Origin: Burkholderiales bacterium
GTDB lineage: Bacteria; Pseudomonadota; Gammaproteobacteria; Burkholderiales; Burkholderiaceae_D
Direction: 5' to 3'
Assembly (NCBI GenBank): GCA_016196925.1
Contig: JACPWS010000089.1
Span: forward strand, 1-35,914
Length of the DNA: 35,914 nucleotides
The notes under the pieces were generated by a model. That model was not told where the DNA came from. It made no database searches and saw nothing but the letters and a program-made list of their open reading frames with translations. The position numbers were made by a program, and so were the translations under genes. Below are positions 26,052 through 33,866 of this stretch, in pieces; position 1 is the stretch's first letter; each line of letters starts with the position of its first letter.

Positions 26052-26078
26052 CAGATTCTCCATAAAATTAAAAAATAG

Positions 26079-26759
26079 CTAGTTGCGGTGTTGTTCTACG
26101 AAAGCTATCAGGTCGGTCAAGCTGCGCCCCTCCCCGTGCGGCCGCACGCCCAGCTGTTCCAGCGGCGCGCCGCTGCGGTTGACCCAGAACGTGGTGTAAC
26201 CGAACCAGGTGGCGCAACAGGCGTCCCAGGCATTGCTGGAAACAAACAAGATATTTTTGGCCGGTAGGCCGAACACGTCCGGCCCCAGCTGGTAAGCCTC
26301 GGGCGCGGTCTTGAATTTTTTTACGGCATCGGCCGACAGCAGATGGCTGAACAAGCCCTGCATGCCGGCGGCATCCACCGCGGCTTGCAACATCTGCGGA
26401 TTGCCATTCGACAGAATAGACAATTTCAAACCGTTTGCACGCAATTGCTGCAATACCGCGAGATTTTCCGGAAACGCTTGCAAGCGCGCGTATTGCCCCA
26501 TCAGCGCATTTTGCGCGTCTAGCGTCAGCTCCAGCCCCAGCTTCTGGCAGCTGAACAGCAGCGCATCCTGCGTCACTTCCCAGAATGGCTTGTACATGCT
26601 GCACAGGGTGCGCAAATGCGTGTATTCGATCTGCTTGTCGCGCCACATTTCCGCCAGCGCCTGACCATAGCCGGGAAACAGCTTCTCGCCCAGCTCGCGT
26701 ATGGCATACACGTCGAACAAGGTACCGTAGGCATCGAAAGCAAGCGCCAGTATCGACAT
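26079..26759 (-). CDS. HAD hydrolase, haloacid dehalogenase type II
   Basis: A 226-residue HAD-superfamily enzyme of the L-2-haloacid dehalogenase branch. The nucleophile Asp9 is in AFDAYGTLFD, the Ser/Asn of motif II in ILSNGN, the Lys of motif III in KKFKTAPEAY, and the motif IV residues in FVSSNAWDACCATWFGYTTFWVNRSG. This branch attacks 2-haloalkanoic acids with inversion, but many members have other natural substrates. ATG 26759 gives the standard start. It is followed closely by malate synthase. Dehalogenation of a haloacetate would yield glycolate, one oxidation step from the glyoxylate used by AceB, which makes the pairing sensible; this link is inference. Confidence 0.9.
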   Translation of the reverse strand: MSILALAFDAYGTLFDVYAIRELGEKLFPGYGQALAEMWRDKQIEYTHLRTLCSMYKPFWEVTQDALLFSCQKLGLELTLDAQNALMGQYARLQAFPENLAVLQQLRANGLKLSILSNGNPQMLQAAVDAAGMQGLFSHLLSADAVKKFKTAPEAYQLGPDVFGLPAKNILFVSSNAWDACCATWFGYTTFWVNRSGAPLEQLGVRPHGEGRSLTDLIAFVEQHRN

Positions 26760-26991
26760 GAGATATAAGAATTGTGGTGGCCGGATTAAAAAAAGAAACT
26801 TAACTGCAAGATTTAACTTAACAATCACATGGGAAACAGTATATTCAATATAAAATCACCTAATTATGAAGATTTATCACTTTATCTTTTCATTTAAGTT
26901 TAAAGTGACTTAAAACAGATTACGTAACATCACCAGCATAAGTTCCGGCAAAGCAGTTATTTCTTATTTCTCGTTTTAAGAAGAATGCATC
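26760..26991. promoter_or_regulatory. Divergent control region with a LysR-type operator candidate
   Basis: This AT-rich interval separates the HAD-aceB operon from the LysR gene. A perfect inverted repeat TTTAAGT-N8-ACTTAAA (26893-26914) is a plausible regulator site. AAGAAGA precedes the LysR start. No clear -35/-10 pair stands out. Confidence 0.45.
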
Positions 26992-27897
26992 ATGGACCAA
27001 TTCAAGCAACTCTCCACCTTTGCCGAAGTCGCCAGCCGCGGCAGCCTGTCGGCGGCGGCGCGCGCCGAAGGCGTGGCGCCGGCCATGATAGGGCGGCGCC
27101 TCGATGCGCTGGAAGAAAGGCTGGGCGTAAAATTATTGCAGAGGACCACGCGCAAGCTGGCGCTGACCAATGAAGGCACTGCTTTCCTTGAAGATTGCCA
27201 GCGCATTCTGGCCGACCTGGAAGCGGCCGAAAGCGCCGTCTCTGAGCGCAGCGCAAGAGCCAGCGGCACCTTGACGGTGTCGGCGCCGGCCGGTTTCGGA
27301 CGGCAACACGTCGCGCCCTTGATGCCATCCTTCCTGAGCGAACACCGCGATGTGAAGCTGACGCTGAGCCTGAACGACCGCGTGGTGGACTTGATAGGAG
27401 AAGGCATAGACGTGGCGATACGGATCGCGTCGCTGAACGACTCCAACCTGATCGGCGTCAAGCTGGCCGACAACAAGCGCGTGGTGGTGGCCTCTCCCGC
27501 CTATATCAAACGCCACGGCGCACCGGCCAGCATAGACGAGTTGTCCCAGCATAACTGCCTGGCTTTCAGCAGCGACGGCAGTCAGCGCGGCTGGACTTTC
27601 CGCCAGAACGGAAAAAATGTGACGCTGAAAGTGGATGGCAATATGGTGTGCAACGACGGCGAAGTCTTGCACGACTGGGCGCTGTCCGGCAAGGGCCTGG
27701 CTTGGCGTTCGATGTGGGAAGTCGGCAGCGAGATAGAAGCGGGCCAGCTGGTCACCGTACTGGATGAATTCAACGCGCCCGGCAACGATATCTATGCGAT
27801 TTTCGCGCAGCGCCGCCATCTGCCGCTACGGATACGCGCTTTCGTCGACTTTCTGCGCCACGCTTACAGCAAACCGAATTACTGGCAAAAATCCTGA
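26992..27897 (+). CDS. LysR-family transcriptional regulator
   Basis: A 301-residue LTTR. The N-terminal winged HTH (~1-60) reads MDQFKQLSTFAEVASRGSLSAAARAEGVAP with the recognition helix AMIGRRLDALEERLG, the form seen in the CrgA/DmlR-like branch. The effector-binding PBP-like domain spans ~90-295. The cognate ligand is not evident. It is divergent from the HAD-malate synthase operon, the usual arrangement for LTTRs that control the neighbouring genes, so those are the likely targets. Confidence 0.93.
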   Translation: MDQFKQLSTFAEVASRGSLSAAARAEGVAPAMIGRRLDALEERLGVKLLQRTTRKLALTNEGTAFLEDCQRILADLEAAESAVSERSARASGTLTVSAPAGFGRQHVAPLMPSFLSEHRDVKLTLSLNDRVVDLIGEGIDVAIRIASLNDSNLIGVKLADNKRVVVASPAYIKRHGAPASIDELSQHNCLAFSSDGSQRGWTFRQNGKNVTLKVDGNMVCNDGEVLHDWALSGKGLAWRSMWEVGSEIEAGQLVTVLDEFNAPGNDIYAIFAQRRHLPLRIRAFVDFLRHAYSKPNYWQKS

Positions 27898-27903
27898 CGC
27901 AAA

Positions 27904-27929
27904 AAAAGGGCGCTCGAGACGCCCTTTTT
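27904..27929. terminator. Bidirectional intrinsic terminator
   Basis: A 9-bp stem AAAAGGGCG / CGCCCTTTT with a 7-nt loop, with T on both outgoing strands, lies between the convergent LysR and chemotaxis receptor genes and can end both. Confidence 0.85.
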
Positions 27930-27958
27930 CACTGTTTTTACCGTCTTGCGGCCGACGA

Positions 27959-29671
27959 TTAAAATTCTTCCCAATCGTCGCCGGTCGCCGCCGATGCCGC
28001 TTTTTTCTTGGCAGCGGAGACTGGAGTATGCGGCAGCGATTTCAAGCTTTTTTTGACAGGCGCCAGTTTTTCTTGCGGCACCGCCCTGACGATGGCTTGC
28101 GGCGCTGCGCTGCGATTCCCGCTGTCTGAGGCTTCTACCTTGAAGATGCTGACCGCCTGATTCAGGTTGTTGGCCTGCTCGCGCATGCTGCCGGCCGCGG
28201 CGGCAGCCTCTTCAACCAGAGCCGCATTTTGCTGGGTCGCCTCATCCATCTTGGTGATCGCCTGATTCACCTGCGAAATACCGTCGCGTTGCTCTTCGCT
28301 GGCGGCGGTAATTTCGGCCATGATGTCGGCCACGCTCTTAATCGACATCACAATCTCATCCATGGTCTTGCCGGCGTCATCCACCAGACGCGAACCGGCG
28401 TCGACCTTATCGACGGAATTACCGATCAGCTCCTTGATCTCTTTCGCCGCATTGGCGGAACGCTGCGCCAGATTGCGCACTTCGGTCGCCACCACGGCAA
28501 AGCCGCGGCCCTGCTCGCCGGCGCGCGCCGCTTCCACGGCGGCGTTCAAGGCCAGGATATTGGTCTGAAACGCAATCCCATCGATGACGCCGATGATGTC
28601 GACGATCTTTTTCGAACTCTCTTTGATCGATGACATGGTATGCACCACATCCCCGACAACCTGACCGCCCTTGCTCGCGACTTCGGAAGCGGTCAGCGCT
28701 TGCGTATTCGCCTGGCGCGCATTATCGGCATTCTGCTGTACCGTCGCCGTCAATTGCTCGAGGAAGGAAGCGGTTTCTTCCAGGCTTGCCGCCTGTTGTT
28801 CGGTCCGTCCGGACAAGTCCATATTGCCGGTTGCGATTTCTCCCGACGATAAGGCGATAGAGGCGCTGCCCTGGCGCACCATGGTGACAGTCTGCACCAG
28901 ACTCTGGCGCATATTCTCTAGCCCGGTAAGCAATTGCCCCATTTCATCGCGGGAATTGGGTTTGATCTGATTGGTCAGGTCGCCATTGCCGATAGAATCG
29001 AACTGGCGCAATACCGCTTTGAGCGGATTGGAAATGGCGCGCAACAAGAAAAAAGCCGAGACAAACACGGCCGCCAGTCCGCCCGATACGCCCAGCACAT
29101 CGAGCCATACGAATACGCTGAATTCATCCTGACTATTTTTCAATTCTTGCTCGGCGCTCTTGAATTGGTAATCGCTGAGCTTGCCTAATTTGTCGGCATA
29201 GGCGGCAAATAATTGCGGCACGACGGTGAGGTTCAACTGATCCGCTTCATCCTTATTGCCGGCCTTAATTGCCGTCATTAAAGGGACGAAGCCGTCTTTC
29301 AGGAATTTGTCTCTGGCGACGCTCACATCGCCGATGATTTTCTTTTCGCTGTCATCCTGGGGCAGGTTCAGATATTTTTTCCAGTATTCATCGGACTTAT
29401 TTAAAAAATCCTCGGCCAGCTTGATGGTGGCTGCCGCATCCGCCGCATCGGGATGAGAAATAGCGCGGTCGATCGCAGTCCGCGCCTGCAACAGGGACAC
29501 ACTGGATGAGCCCAAATTTTCCACCGCCGGCAACTGGTTGGTGAACAACTCCCGGATGACGGCGTTGCTGTTGCGTACGCCGTACACGCCCATACCGCCA
29601 CCGATTGCCAGCATGATGGCCATGAAAGCCATGGTCCCCATCAGTCTTAACCTGATTGTCATATTGAACAT
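27959..29671 (-). CDS. Methyl-accepting chemotaxis protein
   Basis: A 570-residue inner-membrane chemoreceptor. Membrane helix 1 is at ~9-29; a periplasmic four-helix-bundle (4HB_MCP-like) sensor spans ~30-190; helix 2 lies at ~192-212; HAMP follows to ~265. The long coiled-coil signalling domain carries the hairpin tip GIAFQTNILALNAAVEAARAGEQGRGFAVVATEVRNLAQRSA. The C-terminus ends DDWEEF, close to the NWETF pentapeptide that recruits CheR/CheB, so it can probably act as a major, self-adapting receptor. ATG 29671 has GGGAGAA upstream. The ligand is unknown, and no other chemotaxis gene is nearby. Confidence 0.95.
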   Translation of the reverse strand: MFNMTIRLRLMGTMAFMAIMLAIGGGMGVYGVRNSNAVIRELFTNQLPAVENLGSSSVSLLQARTAIDRAISHPDAADAAATIKLAEDFLNKSDEYWKKYLNLPQDDSEKKIIGDVSVARDKFLKDGFVPLMTAIKAGNKDEADQLNLTVVPQLFAAYADKLGKLSDYQFKSAEQELKNSQDEFSVFVWLDVLGVSGGLAAVFVSAFFLLRAISNPLKAVLRQFDSIGNGDLTNQIKPNSRDEMGQLLTGLENMRQSLVQTVTMVRQGSASIALSSGEIATGNMDLSGRTEQQAASLEETASFLEQLTATVQQNADNARQANTQALTASEVASKGGQVVGDVVHTMSSIKESSKKIVDIIGVIDGIAFQTNILALNAAVEAARAGEQGRGFAVVATEVRNLAQRSANAAKEIKELIGNSVDKVDAGSRLVDDAGKTMDEIVMSIKSVADIMAEITAASEEQRDGISQVNQAITKMDEATQQNAALVEEAAAAAGSMREQANNLNQAVSIFKVEASDSGNRSAAPQAIVRAVPQEKLAPVKKSLKSLPHTPVSAAKKKAASAATGDDWEEF

Positions 29672-29836
29672 CACTTCTCCCTCAGTTATGCGTCACGATA
29701 CGATGCTAATCTAGGATACAAAAATTTTGCAGGGAAATGTTGATCGGAGACAAGATGACTGCATCAAACTGTGTCTAATCGCAAATCAGTATAGAGAAAT
29801 CTGAAATTGCTTGATCAAAAAAAGTTGCGGGCAAAA
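29672..29836. other. Leader region of the chemoreceptor gene
   Basis: No gene is visible. On the minus strand a TATACT box lies near 29790-29795 with TTGATC ~19 bp upstream, a weak promoter candidate for the chemoreceptor gene. No sigma-28 consensus was found. Confidence 0.3.
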
Positions 29837-29838
29837 AA

Positions 29839-29860
29839 AATCCCCGACGGATCGGGGACT
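29839..29860 (-). terminator. Intrinsic terminator of the cold-shock gene
   Basis: A 7-bp stem TCCCCGA / TCGGGGA (29841-29858) with a 4-nt loop is followed on the minus strand by eight T. It lies ~43 bp after the cold-shock stop codon. Confidence 0.88.
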
Positions 29861-29900
29861 TTTATTCCGAGACTTTAGCAAGTCACTCAGCGTATCCGTA

Positions 29901-30104
29901 TTAGATAGCTTGAATGTTGGATGCTTGCTTGCCTTTAGGGCCGGTAGTCACTTCGAAAGAAACGCGTTGGTTTTCTTTCAAAGACTTAAAGCCGTTGGAT
30001 TGGATAGCGGAAAAATGAGCAAACAGATCTTCGCCGCCTTCATCTGGAGTGATGAAGCCGAAACCTTTTGAATCATTGAACCATTTAACAATACCTGTTG
30101 CCAT
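29901..30104 (-). CDS. cspA: Cold-shock protein (CspA family)
   Basis: A 67-residue single-domain OB-fold RNA chaperone that binds single-stranded nucleic acid and melts RNA structure. RNP1 KGFGFI is at 13-18 and RNP2 DLFAHF at 26-31. The opening [20 protein letters not shown] and ending QASNIQAI are typical of betaproteobacterial Csp proteins. ATG 30104 has AGGAA seven bases upstream. It is monocistronic, with a ~110-nt leader that contains a 12-bp palindrome, and a strong terminator. The gene symbol refers to the family; which paralogue this is cannot be told. Confidence 0.96.
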   Translation of the reverse strand: MATGIVKWFNDSKGFGFITPDEGGEDLFAHFSAIQSNGFKSLKENQRVSFEVTTGPKGKQASNIQAI

Positions 30105-30129
30105 TACAATTTCCTATTTCAGTTAATGT

Positions 30130-30221
30130 GGGCATATGCCCGATAGATCGTTTCAACCAAGTAAGAAATGACAGACTGATACTGCACTACCACCTAGATT
30201 CTCAACGACTGGTTGATTATA
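30130..30221 (-). promoter_or_regulatory. Promoter and structured leader of the cold-shock gene
   Basis: A perfect TATAAT -10 (30216-30221, minus) is preceded by TGCG and a weak -35. The leader contains the perfect palindrome GGGCATATGCCC (30130-30141), 25 bp upstream of the start codon, which may form a hairpin or be a protein site. Confidence 0.5.
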
Positions 30222-30331
30222 CGCATAATTTTACGGAAAAGTAAAATAAAACACTGATCCCTGAATTTATGTCGATATTTCGTGGCTTTTTATCTTTATG
30301 GCAAACTCATAGTCCACGATATGGCAAAAAA

Positions 30332-30392
30332 AATCGCGCGCCGGTCCCGATAGCGGCATCGGGGCCGGGCGGAAGCTGCCGAGAGCGCGATT
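30332..30392 (-). terminator. Terminator overlapping the crotonase stop codon
   Basis: A long hairpin has outer arms AATCGCGC / GCGCGATT (30332-30339, 30385-30392) and an inner stem of complementary GC-rich arms. It is followed on the minus strand by about eight T. The stop codon of the crotonase gene lies in its base, so this is the operon terminator. Confidence 0.75.
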
Positions 30393-31176
30393 ATTTTCCG
30401 CTGCGGCCAAAACGGGCGGGCCGCTTAGCCATGAATGCCGCGACGCCTTCGGCAAAATCGCCGCTCGCGACTACGTCGGCACACGCTTCGATTTCATCGT
30501 CCAACTGTTGTTTCAGCGAGGCAGTATCGGCCTGGTGCAGCAGCTTTTTGATGTGCGCATAAGTTTCCCGCGGCCCATGCAATAAACGCGCCGCCAATTT
30601 ATCGGTCACATCGCGCAACTGCTCGGGCGGCACAACCTGGGTTATCAGGCCGGCAGCCAGCGCGGTATCGGCATCGAAATTATCGGACAACAACAACCAG
30701 TCCGAAGCCTTGCGCGCACCCACCAGGCGCGGCATAAACCAGGTACTGCCGGCGTCGGGGCTGGCGCCGATATTGGCGTATCCCATATTAAAACGCGTTC
30801 CCTTGGCGGCGATTACCAGATCGGCGACATTCATCGCGCCTATGCTGCCGCCGGCAACGGCGCCTTGCACGGCAGTCACCACGATGGCGGGCGAATTATA
30901 TAGACGCAACAAGGCACGATTCAACTGCGCCCCCATTTCAAGGATGGCCTGCGGCAACGCAGTATCGCCGGGATGCAGGCTGCCGATATCGCCGCCGGCG
31001 CCGAACACCTTACCCTCGGCGCGAATCACGATCACCCGGATCGAGCGATCATCGGCGATTTCCTGGGTAAGCCGATTCAGTACGCCGACTTCATCCCAAC
31101 CGAGGATATTCATTTTTTCCGGATTATCGAACACTAGCGTCGCCAATCCGTCTTTTCTTTCCAGATATATGCTCAT
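30391..31176 (-). CDS. Enoyl-CoA hydratase/isomerase family protein (PaaG-like)
   Basis: A 261-residue crotonase-fold enzyme acting on acyl-CoA. The oxyanion-hole segments are AEGKVFGAGGDI and VQGAVAGGSIGAMNVADLVIA. Neither catalytic Glu of true enoyl-CoA hydratases is present: the positions read Ile/Gly in GGSIGAM and Ala in GYANIG. In contrast Asp141 in ASPDAGSTWFMPR matches the acidic residue of PaaG-type isomerases. An isomerase on ring or enoyl-CoA substrates is therefore more likely than a hydratase. ATG 31176 has GAGGAG upstream. It follows the PaaI-type thioesterase gene by 68 bp on the same strand, so both are likely one transcript. Confidence 0.9.
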   Translation of the reverse strand: MSIYLERKDGLATLVFDNPEKMNILGWDEVGVLNRLTQEIADDRSIRVIVIRAEGKVFGAGGDIGSLHPGDTALPQAILEMGAQLNRALLRLYNSPAIVVTAVQGAVAGGSIGAMNVADLVIAAKGTRFNMGYANIGASPDAGSTWFMPRLVGARKASDWLLLSDNFDADTALAAGLITQVVPPEQLRDVTDKLAARLLHGPRETYAHIKKLLHQADTASLKQQLDDEIEACADVVASGDFAEGVAAFMAKRPARFGRSGK

Positions 31177-31244
31177 GCCGTACTCCTCAGGCCGAAAAGG
31201 TGAAGCGATACCTGCATCGTAGTAGCTACACCGGTGAAAGGCAA

Positions 31245-31724
31245 TCAGGCCCGGCCGTGCAGCATAAAGGCGGCGGCGCCGGTGGCGATGCGCTCGCCTT
31301 GCTCGTTGCGCAAATCCATCAATACATTCGCGACGCGCTTGCCGAGACGGGTGACTTCGGCGCTGGCGGTGAAAGTCGCGCCGCGCCCCGGTTGCAGGTA
31401 GTCGATACGTAAATCTATCGTGCTCATATTGGAAAATTCTTTCAGTTGCGACATGACGTCATCCTTGGGGCTTTGTTGCGCCATTTTCAGCAAGATGGCG
31501 AAACCGGCCACGCTATCCAACACGGAAGCGATGACGCCGCCGTGCAACATGCCCTGAGAAAAATTGCCCAGCAATTGCTCGTGCATATCGAAGCCTAACT
31601 GCGGCCGCCCGGGGTCGAAACTCAGCAGCTTGACGCCTAATAAGTGGCAGAAAGGGATTTTCTCTTCCATCACATGTTTGAGCAGGCGCTGGAACTCGGG
31701 ATTGCCGACGATGTTTTGCGTCAT
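31245..31724 (-). CDS. PaaI-type hotdog-fold acyl-CoA thioesterase
   Basis: A hotdog-fold thioesterase, 159 residues from the chosen ATG. The helix motif MLHGGVIASVLDSVAGFA carries the HGG and the Asp used in the PaaI group; TIDLRIDYLQPG and GERIATGAAAFML are typical later strands. It should hydrolyse an acyl-CoA, perhaps stalled aryl- or hydroxyacyl-CoA intermediates. Starts are uncertain: ATG 31724 fits the family N-terminus but has GGAGT 11 bases upstream; ATG 31766 (GGGGA) and ATG 31808 are possible. It leads an operon with the PaaG-like crotonase, together suggesting acyl-CoA or aromatic catabolism. Confidence 0.85.
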   Translation of the reverse strand: MTQNIVGNPEFQRLLKHVMEEKIPFCHLLGVKLLSFDPGRPQLGFDMHEQLLGNFSQGMLHGGVIASVLDSVAGFAILLKMAQQSPKDDVMSQLKEFSNMSTIDLRIDYLQPGRGATFTASAEVTRLGKRVANVLMDLRNEQGERIATGAAAFMLHGRA

Positions 31725-31839
31725 GATAGTTTTTACTCCGGCTTTGATGACTTGCTGCGGCGACATGCAATTTCCCCGGCTATACAGCGATGGAAAACGA
31801 TGTTTCATCCGCACTACCTTTAAATTAATCAATCATTTG

Positions 31840-32006
31840 ATTTATTAAGTATAACAGCTTACGATCACGTCTTGCGCGGCCGGCCGGCAATAAGCATAAT
31901 TTCTGATCTGACGCAAAAGGCGTAGACAGGAATGAAATTCCTGCGCCCTTTTTCATAGGGTCAGGGAGTAGAATCGAGACACGCTTCAATGACATGGAGG
32001 TGTATC
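31840..32006 (+). promoter_or_regulatory. Intergenic control region with an intrinsic terminator-like hairpin
   Basis: A hairpin at 31915-31953 has CAGGAAT-GAA-ATTCCTG at the tip, GGCG/CGCC lower stem, and A4/T5 tails. It is a strong terminator on the plus strand, but no gene reads into it on that strand. It could be an attenuator in the metallo-hydrolase leader or the end of a small RNA. A TAGAAT box (~31969) could start a shorter transcript downstream. Confidence 0.5.
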
Positions 32007-33404
32007 TTGCTTAAACTTCACTTTTTGGGTGCAGCCGGCACGGTCACCGGTTCCCGCTATTTGCTGGAAACCGAGGACACGCAAATCATGATCGATTGCG
32101 GCCTGTTTCAGGGCTACAAACAACTGCGCTTGCGCAACTGGGAAGCGCCGCCGTTCAACCCGCACCGTATAACAGCGATCTTACTCACGCACGCCCATCT
32201 CGACCATTCCGGTTACCTGCCGGTCATGGCAAAACGGGCTTACCAGGGTAAAATTTATTGCAGCAGGCAGACGTTCGAACTGTGTCAATTATTGCTGCGC
32301 GATTCCGCCCATCTGCTGGAAGAAGAGGCGGCTTACCTGAACCGTCATCATCTCTCCAAGCATCAGCAAGCCTTGCCGCTGTACGATACCGACGATGTCA
32401 ACAAGGTGCTCAAGCAATTTCACATCATCGACGAGCACACCAGCATCGCCATCGGCAACGATATCTACGCAACATGGATACCGAACGGGCACATCCTCGG
32501 TTCCTGCAGCATTTCCTGCAGCGCCGGCGACAGCCATTTCCTGTTTTCCGGCGACGTCGGCCGACCGCGCGACGTCATCATGAAAGCGCCGGAATTCCCG
32601 GCAAAAACCGATTACCTGATCGTAGAATCGACTTACGGCGATCGCCTGCATGAAACAGCCAAGCCGGAAGACCAGTTAAGGGACGTGATCAACGCCACCG
32701 TCCACCACGGCGGCTCGGTCCTGATCCCCTCGTTCGCCGTGGGCCGGGCCCAGACTTTGCTCTATTTGCTGTATAAGCTGCGCAAGTCCAAACAGATACC
32801 GGAATTCCCGATTTACCTCGATAGCCCGATGTCCGAAAGCGCCACCGATATCTACCGGCGCTATGCCGAAGACTTGCGGCTGGCGCCGGAAGACGTCGAA
32901 GCCATGGTGGCCATGACACGGTGCACCCGCACCACCGAGGAATCGCAACGCATCAATAGCGAGCGCTGGCCGAAAGTGGTGATCTCGGCCAGCGGCATGG
33001 CGACCGGCGGCCGGGTCTTGCATCATCTCAAATACATGGCACCGGACGACAGGAATGCGATCGTGTTTTGCGGCCACCAGGCCGGCGGCACGCGTGGCGA
33101 AACCATGGTCAACGGCGCCGCCACGGTGCGCATACACGGCCAGGATGTCAGGATCAGGGCCAAGGTTGTGCAAGTCGGCGGGCTCTCCGCGCACGCCGAC
33201 TACAATGAAATACTGGCTTGGCTCAAACATATGAAAACGCCGCCTTTGCGCACTTTCATCACGCACGGCGAACCGCCCGCCGCCGACAGTCTGCGGCAAA
33301 AAATCGAACGGGAACTGGGCTGGCATTGCGAAGTCCCCGAGCACATGAGTTGTTACAGTATCGACGGGCAAAAGATGACGTCCATGCATCCGGGTTTGCT
33401 GTAA
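32007..33404 (+). CDS. MBL-fold beta-CASP metallo-hydrolase with RNA-specificity domain
   Basis: A 465-residue metallo-beta-lactamase-fold nuclease-like protein of the CPSF73/RNase J-related group. The metal motif is HAHLDH at residues 62-67, with further ligands in GHILGS, the Asp of FSGDVG, and the beta-CASP region to ~380. The C-terminal RNA-specificity domain has SASGMATGGRVLHHL and GLSAHADYNEIL. I start at TTG 32007, which follows GGAGGTG at ideal spacing and gives the family start MLKLHFLGAAGTVTGS; an ATG six codons upstream lies inside that ribosome-binding site and is unlikely. RNA processing is expected; the substrate is unknown. Confidence 0.92.
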   Translation: MLKLHFLGAAGTVTGSRYLLETEDTQIMIDCGLFQGYKQLRLRNWEAPPFNPHRITAILLTHAHLDHSGYLPVMAKRAYQGKIYCSRQTFELCQLLLRDSAHLLEEEAAYLNRHHLSKHQQALPLYDTDDVNKVLKQFHIIDEHTSIAIGNDIYATWIPNGHILGSCSISCSAGDSHFLFSGDVGRPRDVIMKAPEFPAKTDYLIVESTYGDRLHETAKPEDQLRDVINATVHHGGSVLIPSFAVGRAQTLLYLLYKLRKSKQIPEFPIYLDSPMSESATDIYRRYAEDLRLAPEDVEAMVAMTRCTRTTEESQRINSERWPKVVISASGMATGGRVLHHLKYMAPDDRNAIVFCGHQAGGTRGETMVNGAATVRIHGQDVRIRAKVVQVGGLSAHADYNEILAWLKHMKTPPLRTFITHGEPPAADSLRQKIERELGWHCEVPEHMSCYSIDGQKMTSMHPGLL

Positions 33405-33440
33405 TATTGCCGGCTCGCATCCTTTCGCCCAGACTAGAAT

Positions 33441-33866
33441 ATGCCTATCGCACCATGGGCGCCGCGCCGGCGCCCTGCAGTTTTATTATTCAGCATCCTG
33501 CTCGTCATCGCCAGCCACGCTGCGGCCAGCCCCTTGTTGCGCTGCCAGGTCGGCTATGCCGGCAGCAGCCAAATCGTCGAGGCCAGGCTGACGCAAGATC
33601 CATATCGCATTCCCGCGGTCGATATCGGCGGGCGCTTTAAGTTCAAGGCGGCAATGATAGGCGACAAGCAAGCGATCGATTACATCAAGCTGTACGCTTA
33701 TTTCCAGACCCGGCGCAGCGATATTCCGGTGCACCAGGCGACTTATCTGCCGCCTTTTAATTTATCCGCCACGGAATCCGCCCTGACGCCGCAAAACTCG
33801 GTTTATGCCGGCGAAGTCGAGCGCGAGCTGCAATACCGTTGCACGTTGCAAGAGGTACAGCCATGA
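33441..33866 (+). CDS. Secreted hypothetical protein
   Basis: I do not recognise this 141-residue protein. It has a basic N-terminus followed by a hydrophobic stretch (VLLFSILLVIASHAAA, ~14-29), so it is probably exported after cleavage near ASHAAAS. The mature ~110 residues have two cysteines (in RCQVGYA and YRCTLQ) that could form a disulfide, and look like a small beta-sheet domain. The ATG lacks a ribosome-binding site, but the stop codon overlaps the next gene start by four bases (ATGA), so it is translationally coupled to the CapA-family gene and may work with it. Confidence 0.75.
   Translation: MPIAPWAPRRRPAVLLFSILLVIASHAAASPLLRCQVGYAGSSQIVEARLTQDPYRIPAVDIGGRFKFKAAMIGDKQAIDYIKLYAYFQTRRSDIPVHQATYLPPFNLSATESALTPQNSVYAGEVERELQYRCTLQEVQP

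Noticed and set aside
24513..26078. A 521-codon frame antisense to aceB
   Set aside because: Antisense shadow; malate synthase motifs are clear on the minus strand.
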